Below are positions 25,895 to 34,907 of a DNA stretch of 64,000 nt, piece after piece. The position numbers were made by a program, and so were the translations under genes. The DNA is taken from positions 4,402,001 through 4,466,000 of the forward strand of contig NC_013216.1 in NCBI RefSeq assembly GCF_000024205.1. Reading direction: 5' to 3'. Each line of letters opens with the position of its first letter. Position 1 is the first letter of the stretch. The notes below the pieces were generated by a model that saw only the letters and a program-made list of their open reading frames with translations, was not told the origin of the DNA and searched no databases. This DNA comes from Desulfofarcimen acetoxidans DSM 771. GTDB lineage: Bacteria; Bacillota; Desulfotomaculia; Desulfotomaculales; Desulfofarciminaceae.

Positions 25895-26496
25895 TATACT
25901 TCCTCCTTAGTACCGACCGCAATACTGTTTATTATTGCGACCATAAGCCTTTGATCTTCTTCAATCATATTTGCAAGCAGTTTTCTTCGTTTTTTATACA
26001 GCAGCCACATCCGACCAATTGCCTTTTGCTTATCGTATTCTATGGAGGAAATATCTAAATCCGCCAATGACTTTGCAGAAACTGATCTAATGGCTGCAAC
26101 AGAGCCGACAATATTGCTGTTCAGCCAATTCAAACCATGGCTCTCCAGCAGGCAGGCTATATAGGCAGGGCAATAGTCATTACGCACACGTATAACAAAG
26201 AGATTGCTTGAAAAGACCGTGTTTATCATATCCTCCATTATAAGCGTTGCAATATCCGGATTCAGGCGTTTCAGTAAAATATCATTCTTTCTCACGAAAT
26301 AGTTTTCATCAACAGAAACATATCTTCTTATTTCCGAGACACTATATATATCATTAAATATTCCTAAATGGTTCGGCTGAATAAAGTTATATCTTAACGC
26401 ACCCACGGCTTTTGCTTTTTCCGGCAGCCTGGTATCAGGCATACCATTTAATATATTGGCTATCTCCTTAAGTTTTACCTTTCTTGTTGTCGTCAC
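25894..26496 (-). CDS. Half-size type I specificity-like subunit (single TRD)
   Basis: 200 aa from GTG 26496 with AAGGGAGTG upstream; the stop touches the hsdM start. The pattern (VKLKEIANILNGMPDTRLPEK.., an IRRYVSVDENYFVRKNDILLKR strand region, and a terminal helix pair with KQKAIGRMWLLYKKRRKLLANMI) is that of one HsdS TRD plus one conserved spacer. Single-TRD subunits upstream of hsdM occur in some type I loci. It might pair with the truncated HsdS or act as a homodimer. Confidence 0.7.
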   Translation of the reverse strand: MTTTRKVKLKEIANILNGMPDTRLPEKAKAVGALRYNFIQPNHLGIFNDIYSVSEIRRYVSVDENYFVRKNDILLKRLNPDIATLIMEDMINTVFSSNLFVIRVRNDYCPAYIACLLESHGLNWLNSNIVGSVAAIRSVSAKSLADLDISSIEYDKQKAIGRMWLLYKKRRKLLANMIEEDQRLMVAIINSIAVGTKEEV

Positions 26497-26557
26497 TTTT
26501 TCACTCCCTTCAGCGAAATATAGGAGAACACACTAAGCCGGTTTAAATAAACGGAAA

Positions 26558-26590
26558 CCAAAGCCACTGCTATTTTAAGAGTGGCTTTGG
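26558..26590 (-). terminator. Terminator after the HNH gene
   Basis: CCAAAGCCACT / AGTGGCTTTGG, 11-bp perfect stem with an 11-base loop, followed in the - direction by TTTCCGTTTATTT. It separates the HNH gene from the RM operon. Confidence 0.6.
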
Positions 26591-26694
26591 CATTTAGACA
26601 AATTAACTTTTTAAAAAATAGATTACTAAAATAAATATCTTTTTGTTCTGTTGTTGTTTTCCGCAGCAGCTGCGAGGGCGGCGCGGCAGACTAA

Positions 26695-27009
26695 CTACCT
26701 GGCCGGATGTGAACAATTCCAATCCGGCCAGCTATCGCTTTTACCCCGATTATTGCGCCAGTGCAACGGCTGGAGGTTATCTAAGTCATCTGTTCCGCCC
26801 CTGGCTACCGGCTTCTCGTGGTCAATTTCCCAGCCGAAAATAGAATTGACATTGTCGTAATCGGCAAACCGCATCAATGCACCACACCTGTCTTTCCTGA
26901 ACTCGCTCTGGTTGCATTCGGGGACAACGGCGGCCTTGTTCCACACGGCTAAGATCGTCCGCGGATTAAATGGCTCATTCACTAACGTCCGATTTGGTTG
27001 ATGTCCCAT
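26695..27009 (-). CDS. HNH-family endonuclease-like protein
   Basis: 104 aa from ATG 27009, with AAGGAG upstream; a start at 27030 lacks one. The C-terminal half has the HNH pattern: WEIDHEKPVARGGTDDLDNLQPLHWRNNRGKSD, with Cys residues upstream (PECNQ, DRCGAL) that could bind zinc. HNH proteins of this size occur as phage packaging helpers or stand-alone nucleases. It is solitary here, with its own promoter, next to a restriction locus. Function beyond nuclease family is unknown. Confidence 0.75.
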   Translation of the reverse strand: MGHQPNRTLVNEPFNPRTILAVWNKAAVVPECNQSEFRKDRCGALMRFADYDNVNSIFGWEIDHEKPVARGGTDDLDNLQPLHWRNNRGKSDSWPDWNCSHPAR

Positions 27010-27125
27010 AGTTTCTCCTTTCCGAGACAAAACGCCTTCACCAGTAAGCCAGAAATACCATTGCCTTTACCGGTATTTTACGATATTATGTGATTACCTA
27101 AAAAACATGAGCTGATTTTCAGCGC

Positions 27126-27162
27126 CAAGTCCAAGAATGGCCTGTTCCTGGACTTGTTTTTT
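27126..27162 (+). terminator. + strand intrinsic terminator without an upstream gene
   Basis: CAAGTCCAAGAA / TTCCTGGACTTG (one mismatch) followed by TTTTTTG at 27157-27162. It points in the + direction, though no + strand gene lies upstream. It lies within the 5' leader of the HNH transcript. The rest of 27010-27327 holds the promoter and the siaD terminator listed separately. Confidence 0.5.
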
Positions 27163-27218
27163 GTCCCTGTTTCTGTTGCTTCAGCCATCTCTAGAAAAGG
27201 GCTAAAACCAATAATTAT

Positions 27219-27246
27219 ATTGTAACAAAACATTTTCCTCTGTCAA
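27219..27246 (-). promoter_or_regulatory. Sigma-A-type promoter for the HNH gene
   Basis: On the - strand TTGACA, 16-bp spacer, TACAAT. The leader to the HNH start would be about 200 nt. Confidence 0.6.
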
Positions 27247-27280
27247 CATTTTTTTATTTGTTACTGCTTAACATGAATAA

Positions 27281-27318
27281 TTAAGGCATTATCGCTGATT
27301 GAAACGATAATGCCTTAA
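27281..27318 (-). terminator. Terminator of the sia operon
   Basis: TTAAGGCATTATCG / CGATAATGCCTTAA, a perfect 14-bp stem with a 10-base loop, ten bases after the last gene of the sia operon. Confidence 0.7.
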
Positions 27319-27327
27319 TTTAAATCT

Positions 27328-28980
27328 TTAAAAATTATCAATAAACATCCTTGTAATTATCGGATCAAATTGGCTTCCGGTACCTTTTTTAAGTTCTCCG
27401 AGCGCCTCCTCTTTACTCATGGCTTGACGGTAGGGCTGGTCATGAGTCATTACGTCAAAGGCAACTACTATCGCCATTATACGTGATATTAGAGGGATTT
27501 GTTGTCCCTGGATACCTAAAGGATAACCCTGCCCGTCCCAACGCTCATGAAGCGCCAAAATAGCTTCTCCCACTGCTATTTCTCCTATGCATTGAGCAAC
27601 ACGAAAGCCAGTTTCACTATGACCGCGAACTATTTTGTACTCGCCGGGCAGCAAGGCACCCGGTTTCCCTAATATCTCCTGAGGTATAGCAACCTTACCT
27701 ACATCATGTAAATCGGCAAGCAGCATTAAATTTTGCATTTCGCTTGACTCCGCATTAAATCCTAATATTTGCGCAAAACCGGCTGCTGAAGCTTTGAGTC
27801 TTTCTATATGTTCATCATCTTCGTAACACCTGGTGCGAAGAATCTCATTCATTGCTAAAATAATTTTGCGTCTCGTTTCCTTATTCTCTAAAAGCTTGTT
27901 CCTGTACATTCTTTTTTCCGCCACACCAAACAAATGCACGACACTGCTGCCGGGCTGTTCTTGTGCGGCTATTCCCAAGGCAACGCTAAGCTCAAGAGGC
28001 AGTCCCTCTTCCCGTTTACAAGCCATCTTAATATGCTCGCAAACTTTAGCGCACCCTTCCATATCCGTTTCGGGCAATAATATTAAAAACTCGTCACCAC
28101 CCCAGCGGGCTACAATATCCTTTTCCCGGCAACAATACAGCAAGACCTGTGCCATTTTCAGCAACAGCTGATCTCCCTGAGCATGCCCAAACACATCGTT
28201 TGTTAATTTCATTCCATTCATATCAGCAAATATAATACCGAGAGGAAAATTATCGCGTGGCTGAGAATTTTCCAGCCACGCATCAATATAGGCACGGTTA
28301 AAAAGGCCTGTCAATTTATCATGATAATTTAAATATTCCACCTGCTCCTGAGCCTTGTATTTTTCGGTAATATCGGTGAGAATAAGCATTACAAGAGGCT
28401 GATTCGTTCTTTTATTATCGTTTGAATAAATAAGTTTAGGTTGAAGAGTCAGGTATAGGCTATTTATTTTAATCATTTCAGGCAACTGATTAAGGGATTC
28501 CGAATGCAGGACAGGATCAGCGGTTTCCCATATATTCCTAAAATTTTTTGCAAAAATTTCATTTTGATTGGAATCCTCACTCTTTAAGAGACTTAGAATA
28601 TTACAATTGCCTATCTTTTTTCCAAAAATACGAATACACTCAGCGCTATATTCTCTATCAACTGTCAAATCCTTTCCAAAGGTTAGAAATCCCTGACCGG
28701 CGTTATCCAGCAGGCTTTTTATTTCATTTTCACGCTTTATTAGATTCTCTCCCTGAATATCGCTGATCTTAAAAATTTTCCTGGTTAAGTTAAGTAATTT
28801 TTCATAATGGGATACCATTGTTTTATAATCTAAAAGGAGTTTATTATCAATATTATTGAATATGTCTGATTCTATATCCGCTCTGGCTTTTTCTAAAATT
28901 TCAAACTCCTTTTCAAATAGCTTGCGATCAAAATCAGGATTTATCATTACAATACAATTCCTCTCCATAGTATCGAGCAC
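27328..28980 (-). CDS. SiaD-like GGDEF + HD-GYP c-di-GMP enzyme
   Basis: 550 aa. N-terminal coiled coil, a PAS-like region (about residues 90-205, introduced by LLDNAGQGFLTFGKDL), a GGDEF diguanylate cyclase domain (signature GGDEF at 294-298) with a product-inhibition I-site RxxD at 285-288, then an HD-GYP phosphodiesterase (HDVGK at 425-429, HSETGFR, ERWDGQGYP at 479-487). It could both make and degrade c-di-GMP. The gene is last in an operon with siaB, siaC and siaA homologues. In Pseudomonas aeruginosa the GGDEF partner SiaD is switched on by unphosphorylated SiaC; here the output enzyme has an added HD-GYP domain. Five bases separate it from the phosphatase gene. Confidence 0.88.
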   Translation of the reverse strand: MLDTMERNCIVMINPDFDRKLFEKEFEILEKARADIESDIFNNIDNKLLLDYKTMVSHYEKLLNLTRKIFKISDIQGENLIKRENEIKSLLDNAGQGFLTFGKDLTVDREYSAECIRIFGKKIGNCNILSLLKSEDSNQNEIFAKNFRNIWETADPVLHSESLNQLPEMIKINSLYLTLQPKLIYSNDNKRTNQPLVMLILTDITEKYKAQEQVEYLNYHDKLTGLFNRAYIDAWLENSQPRDNFPLGIIFADMNGMKLTNDVFGHAQGDQLLLKMAQVLLYCCREKDIVARWGGDEFLILLPETDMEGCAKVCEHIKMACKREEGLPLELSVALGIAAQEQPGSSVVHLFGVAEKRMYRNKLLENKETRRKIILAMNEILRTRCYEDDEHIERLKASAAGFAQILGFNAESSEMQNLMLLADLHDVGKVAIPQEILGKPGALLPGEYKIVRGHSETGFRVAQCIGEIAVGEAILALHERWDGQGYPLGIQGQQIPLISRIMAIVVAFDVMTHDQPYRQAMSKEEALGELKKGTGSQFDPIITRMFIDNF

Positions 28981-28985
28981 CTGGC

Positions 28986-30830
28986 TTAAATCTGAAAGCC
29001 AATCACGGTAATATCATCTCGCTGCAGTTCTTCTTGCCTATAATCAGCTAAAGCCTGTATAAAAATTTGTTTCTGCCCGGTTAATGAAAGGTGTGCATAT
29101 TCATTAATCAGAGCAGCAAAACGTTTTTTCCCAAAGGGATAGTCTTTAGGCCCTCCATTTTGATCGATATAACCGTCAGTGGTCATATAAAATTTATCGC
29201 CTTTTTCCACAGCTACACAAACCTTCTTAAAATTGAAATCGTCTTTTGATTTTTGATAACCGATACTCTGTTTATCACCCTGCACAATCTCTAAGCCGCC
29301 CGCCCTCATTATATAGAGGGCAATCCTGGCACCTGCAAAGGTCAAAAGTTTACCGTCTTTAATGTGGCATATCCCGATATCCGCGCCATCATCTGTAACA
29401 TGATTGGCCTTTTTATGTAAGGTCGATTTCACCCGAGCATTTAATTCTTTAAAAATTACTGCCGGATCATCGAAACATATTTCATCTACAATATGATTCA
29501 AAATTGAAGAAACCGCCATGGTCATCAACGCTCCCGGCACACCATGGCCCGTACAGTCGACAATCGCCAGTACATAATCATTACCTTTCTTTTTAAACCA
29601 ATAAAAATCTCCCCCTACCAAATCACGCGGCTGCCATAATACAAAATAACTGCTAAAAGCTTCTGCCATTTCTTGATCATCAGGAATAATCGTTTCCTGT
29701 ATTCGTTTCGCGTAGTCAATACTATCCATAATTTTTGCATTCTTTTCCTGCAATTCTCCGGTTCTTTCCTGGACCTGCCGTTCCAGTTCATGACTTAATA
29801 TTACGGCTCTTTTCAGGGGATTGGCAATTTTGTCAACTATCAGATAAAAAATAAAGACAACCAATATAAGACAAAATACACTGGCAAGCAGCGTATTAAT
29901 TTCAATAGACTTTAAAAAGCCGGTGCTTTCAATTCTCGGAATCTGCAAAATCAACCGCCAATCGGTTGACTGCATGGTCCGGTATACCAGATCTGTTAAC
30001 TCCCCCCTGGCATCTTTATATTCCAGAACACCAAAAGCGATAGACTGATTAGATGTTTGCAGAACTTTATTACTGACAGCTTCAGGAATGACATCACTGA
30101 TATTCTTGCCCCGATCCTCCAAATCCTCCGCCAGGTGGATTTGTCCCTCTCTATCAATAAGCCAGAGCCTGCTTTTTTCACCAAACTTATAGCCCGCAAA
30201 TTCCCTGGCAATATCTTTTAAGTTAAAACCGACTCCGGTTACTGCTATGGGTCGGTTGCAATCACCCATGAGAGCATTAACAAAAACAAAGGTGTCATCA
30301 CGTTCTTTATTGTAGTCAATACTTATTGAAACAGGTGTTTTTGAGGCAATAGTCTCAAAAAACCAGGAATCATCGGCATCATATTTAGACATAGTATCAA
30401 TTAATTTACCCTTCTCAGTCCAATAATGACCTGTTATCGTACTGACAATAAACGAATTGTCATAGTTATGGTTCCTGGTTATATTGGCAATTTGCCGCAG
30501 GGCTAATTGCCCCAATCTATCATCTTTTTCCTTTCCCTCTACCCACTCAATAAGTAACGGGTCTTCAGCCAATATGAGCGATAATTCCTCCGCCATGGCG
30601 ATTCGGGCATCAATTTTCGCGTCAATAGACTTAATAATGAAGAGCAGATCTTTTGATTTTAATTTATTCAGTACGGCTCTCTCAGTAATGAAGTAACTTA
30701 GCCCTCCCATAATAAATACTGCTAAGGCGATACACAGACAAGCCATGACTATCACTTTCATCGTACCCAAGTTATATATACTGCCATAACTTGCCGCAGC
30801 TTTATGCCATTTATTTAATTTAGCAAACAT
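28986..30830 (-). CDS. SiaA-like membrane PP2C/SpoIIE phosphatase with Cache sensor
   Basis: 614 aa. A transmembrane helix near residues 25-47 and another at about 313-337 flank an extracytoplasmic double-Cache-like sensor; a coiled coil follows and then a SpoIIE/PP2C phosphatase domain (LVGGDFYWFKKKG.., VDCTGHGVPGALMTMAVS, with metal-binding Asp in both). In the Sia system this protein dephosphorylates SiaC in response to an outside signal, opposing the kinase SiaB. Order siaB-siaC-siaA-siaD and close spacing support the assignment. The ligand of the Cache domain cannot be read from sequence. Confidence 0.87.
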   Translation of the reverse strand: MFAKLNKWHKAAASYGSIYNLGTMKVIVMACLCIALAVFIMGGLSYFITERAVLNKLKSKDLLFIIKSIDAKIDARIAMAEELSLILAEDPLLIEWVEGKEKDDRLGQLALRQIANITRNHNYDNSFIVSTITGHYWTEKGKLIDTMSKYDADDSWFFETIASKTPVSISIDYNKERDDTFVFVNALMGDCNRPIAVTGVGFNLKDIAREFAGYKFGEKSRLWLIDREGQIHLAEDLEDRGKNISDVIPEAVSNKVLQTSNQSIAFGVLEYKDARGELTDLVYRTMQSTDWRLILQIPRIESTGFLKSIEINTLLASVFCLILVVFIFYLIVDKIANPLKRAVILSHELERQVQERTGELQEKNAKIMDSIDYAKRIQETIIPDDQEMAEAFSSYFVLWQPRDLVGGDFYWFKKKGNDYVLAIVDCTGHGVPGALMTMAVSSILNHIVDEICFDDPAVIFKELNARVKSTLHKKANHVTDDGADIGICHIKDGKLLTFAGARIALYIMRAGGLEIVQGDKQSIGYQKSKDDFNFKKVCVAVEKGDKFYMTTDGYIDQNGGPKDYPFGKKRFAALINEYAHLSLTGQKQIFIQALADYRQEELQRDDITVIGFQI

Positions 30831-30843
30831 ATCTCACCATCAT

Positions 30844-31233
30844 CTATACTTCTTCTTGCAGTGGAATAATATTAAACGTAAAATTCACATCTTCTTTAAA
30901 CTCTTCCGCACACTCTAATTCACTTTCATTTTCTTCATCATAATACCAATTCAATCTTACTTCCAAACCCTTCTGAAATTCCTCTTCAAACTTTTCCAAC
31001 AGCATCATTATACATTTTGAGCTGCTGGTATTTATGTAAGAAAGCTTAATCTCCACAAAAACCGGCGAATTACACTGAACAAAATATTGGTTAATCCATT
31101 CCAATACGGGCTCATAAAATTTAAAAGCGTTTTCCGGGTAAGACTGTCCTCTCAAAATCAAAGTATTTTGTTCCGGATCGAACACTACCTCAGGGGTTCC
31201 TCTGGTTTTTTCAATATATAATTTATGCAGCAA
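30844..31233 (-). CDS. SiaC-like phospho-switch protein (DUF1987)
   Basis: 129 aa, typical DUF1987 size. Contains IEKTRGTPEVVFDPEQNTLILRG, the family opening, and YINTSSSKCIMMLLEKF, where the Thr/Ser cluster is the expected phosphorylation site. STAS-like partner-switch proteins of this kind bind and activate the diguanylate cyclase when dephosphorylated. It lies 13 bases from siaB and directly upstream of the phosphatase gene. Confidence 0.88.
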   Translation of the reverse strand: MLHKLYIEKTRGTPEVVFDPEQNTLILRGQSYPENAFKFYEPVLEWINQYFVQCNSPVFVEIKLSYINTSSSKCIMMLLEKFEEEFQKGLEVRLNWYYDEENESELECAEEFKEDVNFTFNIIPLQEEV

Positions 31234-31245
31234 AGCAACAACCCC

Positions 31246-31794
31246 CTAAACTTGTACTTTTATAGAAAAAAACGAGAGATTATCATCGAGCTTCAATATT
31301 GAGTATTCAATCCGTTGGCTTGTTTTTCTGGCAATATCAATTAAGCCTACCCCCGCTCCTTTACTGCCGGGAGGGAGATCCTTCTTAATTTCTTCTTTAT
31401 ATAATTTTTTTAATTCATTTTTATCCAAGTCAATTAGCTTATCAATTCTGGAAGAAAGGATACCCGCATCTTTGTGCTGAATTAAATTACCCGAACATAC
31501 ATAATATCTGTTATCAGTCTTACCAATAGTGATAATTCCTGAATTGGCAATTTGTTCATAATATGGGCTACACTCCTGTTCGGCCACATAGTTCTTAATA
31601 TTATGTGTTTGTTCCACAAAAACAGCAAAAACATTATATATGCTATTCCTCGGCTTGTCCTCTACCTCCATATATTTCCTAATGGCATCACCTAATTCTT
31701 CGATAATGCCCTGGGAAAATCGGCCTGAAAAACTAATCAGAACCCTATAGGCTCTGAGATTATTTTGGAGATCAAGCAGCATATTTTTCAACAT
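31246..31794 (-). CDS. SiaB-like protein kinase (HATPase fold)
   Basis: 182 aa. The family DUF6272/SiaB pattern is clear: ISFSGRFSQGIIEELGDAI at the N-terminus and the glycine-rich ATP-lid region PPGSKGAGVGLIDIARKTSQ near residues 140-160. It would phosphorylate SiaC. First gene of the four-gene operon. Upstream (31795-31996) is an A+T-rich region that should hold the promoter; no convincing -35/-10 pair was chosen. Confidence 0.87.
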   Translation of the reverse strand: MLKNMLLDLQNNLRAYRVLISFSGRFSQGIIEELGDAIRKYMEVEDKPRNSIYNVFAVFVEQTHNIKNYVAEQECSPYYEQIANSGIITIGKTDNRYYVCSGNLIQHKDAGILSSRIDKLIDLDKNELKKLYKEEIKKDLPPGSKGAGVGLIDIARKTSQRIEYSILKLDDNLSFFSIKVQV

Positions 31795-31996
31795 TTTTCA
31801 CTCCCAGGCTCATATATTTTAATTCATTCCAGTAAATGAAATATATTTTTTATGAATTATTCTTTATAGGTTTCGATATAACCACTAATTTTTCCTGCAT
31901 TTTTTGTGTTCTTCGCCAATATTCAATTTATCCTCACCACATACAAATTATTGAAATATTTTTTTTAAGAGGAAAAAGAAGCTGTCAGCATGAAAT

Positions 31997-32038
31997 AATT
32001 TGGGCCAGACCCTTATTTACAGGAGTCTGACCCAAATT
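31997..32038 (-). terminator. Terminator of the mycofactocin operon
   Basis: AATTTGGGCCAGAC / GTCTGACCCAAATT, 14-bp stem with one mismatch and a 14-base loop, 26 bases past the last gene. The following T-tract is weak on the - strand. Confidence 0.6.
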
Positions 32039-32063
32039 CCATATTGCCGCAGCCCGACATGAA

Positions 32064-33554
32064 CTATTTAAGAATTGCATACCAGGGCTTAACCGGCTGC
32101 CCAATGAGGTCCAGGTATATGTGCTTAATTTTTGTATATTCATCAAGAACCATCGTGGAGAGGTCTTTACCCCAGCCTGATTCCTTACATCCACCCCATG
32201 GCGTTTCACAGAAAATAATAAGGTGTTCATTTACCCAAACAGTGCCGGCATGAATTTGTGAAGCAAGTTGAAGACCCATTCTTAAATCCCTGGTCCAAAT
32301 TGATGCGCAAAGACCGAATCTTGTATCATTTGCCAGAGCAATTGCCTCGTCATTTGTCTTGAACTTGCAAAGAGCCGTTACCGGACCAAAAATCTCATCG
32401 CGCATAATCTCCATATCATTGCTGCAGTTGCCAAAAACGGTAGGGGCTACAAAAAAGCCATCCTTCGTGTCAGGTGTATTGGGCCGCTCGCCACCGAGCA
32501 GCAGCACCGCCCCGGCCTCTTTCGCTCTCGCAACATATTCCTCGATCCTGTCTCGATGAGCGGCATAGGCAACCGGCCCCAGTACGGTCGCCATGTCCAT
32601 GGGGTCACCATATTTGAGAGACATTGAGGCTTTTACATACTTCTCTTCAAACTGCCCGTAAAGAGATTCATGGATAAAAAACCGGCTGGCAGCCGCACAT
32701 ACCTGGCCTGTGTTAAAATACGCGCCAAAGATCGCACCCTCAACGGCGGCATCAACATCGGCATCCGATAAGACTATAAACGCATTCTTGCCGCCCAGCT
32801 CCAGTCCAACCTGTTTAACCGAATTGCTGGCCAGGCTCATTATACGTTTACCCGTAGCAGTATCGCCGGTAAAACCGATCTTAGCCACATCCGGGTGCTG
32901 CACCAGGGCTTCACCGACTATATCCCCGGGGCCTGTCACAACATTGATGACTCCGGCAGGAGCGCCCGCCTCCAGAGCCAGTTCAGCTAATCTTATGGTG
33001 GTTAACGGAGTGATCGAGGGTGGTTTAATGACCACAGTATTGCCAGTGATCAATGCCGCACCCAATTTCCAGACAACCATCAGCGCAGGAAAATTCCATG
33101 GCGTAATCAAACCGACAACACCCAGCGGCTCCCGTACAGCCATGGAGGCACACCAGGGACCAACAGGTAAAGTCTCCCCTTTCATGGCCCTGCCCACACC
33201 GGCAAAGTACTCAAGCTGCTCGGCACACAACGGGATATCAAAATTCATTGTTTTTCTGATCGGAGAACCATGTTCCATAGTCTCCAGCTTAGCAAGCTCT
33301 TCCAAATTGGCCATAATTAATTGAGATAATTTAAGCAGGATCTTGGAGCGTTCGCCTACGGTCTTAGCTGCCCATCCGGGCGCTGCCTTTACCGCCGCGG
33401 CAACCGCACTGTTTACCTCACTGATTCCGCACTTGGGCACCTTCGCTATCACCAACCCGTTAGCCGGATTGACTATGTCCATGGTTTCTCCGGTAGAAGC
33501 GTTTACTTTTTCACCGTCAATAACGGTTTTATATTCTTCAATTTGAGTAAACAT
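32064..33554 (-). CDS. Aldehyde dehydrogenase of the mycofactocin operon
   Basis: 496 aa, full-length ALDH superfamily. NAD-binding region GFTGDTATGKRI, general base Glu252 in LELGGKNAF and nucleophile Cys286 in NTGQVCAAASR. It oxidises an aldehyde to the acid, likely the product of the adjacent alcohol dehydrogenase. It is the last gene of the operon, 30 bases after the alcohol dehydrogenase. ALDHs linked to mycofactocin loci are often nicotinoproteins that keep NAD bound and pass electrons to the peptide cofactor; this is inference here. Substrate unknown. Confidence 0.9.
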   Translation of the reverse strand: MFTQIEEYKTVIDGEKVNASTGETMDIVNPANGLVIAKVPKCGISEVNSAVAAAVKAAPGWAAKTVGERSKILLKLSQLIMANLEELAKLETMEHGSPIRKTMNFDIPLCAEQLEYFAGVGRAMKGETLPVGPWCASMAVREPLGVVGLITPWNFPALMVVWKLGAALITGNTVVIKPPSITPLTTIRLAELALEAGAPAGVINVVTGPGDIVGEALVQHPDVAKIGFTGDTATGKRIMSLASNSVKQVGLELGGKNAFIVLSDADVDAAVEGAIFGAYFNTGQVCAAASRFFIHESLYGQFEEKYVKASMSLKYGDPMDMATVLGPVAYAAHRDRIEEYVARAKEAGAVLLLGGERPNTPDTKDGFFVAPTVFGNCSNDMEIMRDEIFGPVTALCKFKTNDEAIALANDTRFGLCASIWTRDLRMGLQLASQIHAGTVWVNEHLIIFCETPWGGCKESGWGKDLSTMVLDEYTKIKHIYLDLIGQPVKPWYAILK

Positions 33555-33584
33555 GCAATCATCTTCCTCTCTTTTATCAACAAT

Positions 33585-34766
33585 TTACATACATTGCCTC
33601 AAAAGATCATCAATAGCCTTTTTGGTTAAATTCCTGGGATTAGCTACACTGCAGAAATCTTTCAGAGCAAACTCAGTCACCTGATCTATATTGTCTTCTT
33701 TTAAGCCCAAGTCACTGAAGGTTTCTGTAACTTCCAGGTCGTTGATTAAACTTTCCATCTCGTCAACAGCAGCTTCAGCCGCCTGCATAACAGTCATCCC
33801 GGCGGTATCCACTCCTAATGCTTTAGCTATGTTAGCAAATTTTTCAGGACAGGCTACCAGGTTATATCTTTGTGAGGGTACCAAAGCAATAGAGTTGCAC
33901 ATGCCGTGAGGAGAATCCAACAACCCACCCAGGGAATGGGCTATTGAATGCACGACCCCGGCCCCGCCGCTGTTGATAGCATGTCCGCCGCCATATTGAG
34001 CCCAGGCCATAGCTTCTCTGGCCTCTGCATTATTGCCGTTGCCAAAAGCTTCTCTTAAGTGCTTTCCAATTAATTCGATTGAATGCAGGGCGATCCCATA
34101 GGAAGTAAGAATGTTCAATCTTGAGGTGTAGGCCTCCACTGCGTGAGTCAGGGCGTCTATACCTGTAAAGGCGGTTAATTTCGGCGGCAGTGTTCTTATT
34201 AGAGCAGGATCAACTATAGATCTTGACGCATAAGCACTGTATTCAAATATGAGCATTTTAAATTTCTTTTCTGTATTCGTAATAACAGTTGCGTAAGTTG
34301 CTTCAGAACCGGTTCCACAAGTTGTGGTAATAGCCACATGGGGTATATTTACCTCTATGTCAAAATCACATACACCGTTAAAATCTCTTATTGAGCGCCC
34401 GTTATGTGTTTCTACAATTCTCACTGCTTTTGCACAATCGTGCGAACTGCCTCCGCCAACAGAAACTAACCCGTCGCAATTGGCTTCTTTATATACTTTA
34501 TGGGCCTCATGAACTTCATAATCCTTCGGATTGGATGTGACTTTATCAAAAACTGTCACTTCAACGCCAGCATATTGTAAAACACCTTTAATCTCATCCA
34601 CAATACCGGTACCCTTTAAGCCTGTGGTTACCAACAAGGCATGCTTAATACCAACTTTTTTGGCCTCAACCCCTGCCATCTGATAAGCACCCCAGCCAAT
34701 AATGCCCCTTGGAGTCGCATGGAAAGTTTTCAACGGAAATTCAGAACCTACGATATTAATAGCCAT
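33585..34766 (-). CDS. Iron-containing alcohol dehydrogenase, Mno/Mdo-like nicotinoprotein
   Basis: 393 aa from ATG 34766, with AGGGGGAAT upstream; the frame extends to 34844 but without a ribosome site. Type III (Fe-dependent) alcohol dehydrogenase: NAD-binding GGGSSHD at 104-110 and metal ligands Asp204, His208, His273 and His287 with exactly the canonical spacing. Members related to NDMA-dependent methanol dehydrogenase (Mno) bind NAD tightly and need mycofactocin to re-oxidise it. Placement directly after mftF supports that type. Substrate probably a small primary alcohol; not provable from sequence. Confidence 0.9.
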   Translation of the reverse strand: MAINIVGSEFPLKTFHATPRGIIGWGAYQMAGVEAKKVGIKHALLVTTGLKGTGIVDEIKGVLQYAGVEVTVFDKVTSNPKDYEVHEAHKVYKEANCDGLVSVGGGSSHDCAKAVRIVETHNGRSIRDFNGVCDFDIEVNIPHVAITTTCGTGSEATYATVITNTEKKFKMLIFEYSAYASRSIVDPALIRTLPPKLTAFTGIDALTHAVEAYTSRLNILTSYGIALHSIELIGKHLREAFGNGNNAEAREAMAWAQYGGGHAINSGGAGVVHSIAHSLGGLLDSPHGMCNSIALVPSQRYNLVACPEKFANIAKALGVDTAGMTVMQAAEAAVDEMESLINDLEVTETFSDLGLKEDNIDQVTEFALKDFCSVANPRNLTKKAIDDLLRQCM

Positions 34767-34907
34767 TTTAATTCCCCCTGTTTTAAATTTTTTAAACTTG
34801 CCGGTTACATATAAACCGACTTTCAGCCAACATTTTTTTGACAACCTTCAAAGCTCTGAAAATAAGGGCTTCAGGGACATTCGAAATCTACACTACAAAC
34901 AGCATTT

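Noticed and set aside
32710-33324. 204-aa + strand ORF
   Set aside because: Antisense to aldehyde dehydrogenase, which has full catalytic motifs on the - strand.
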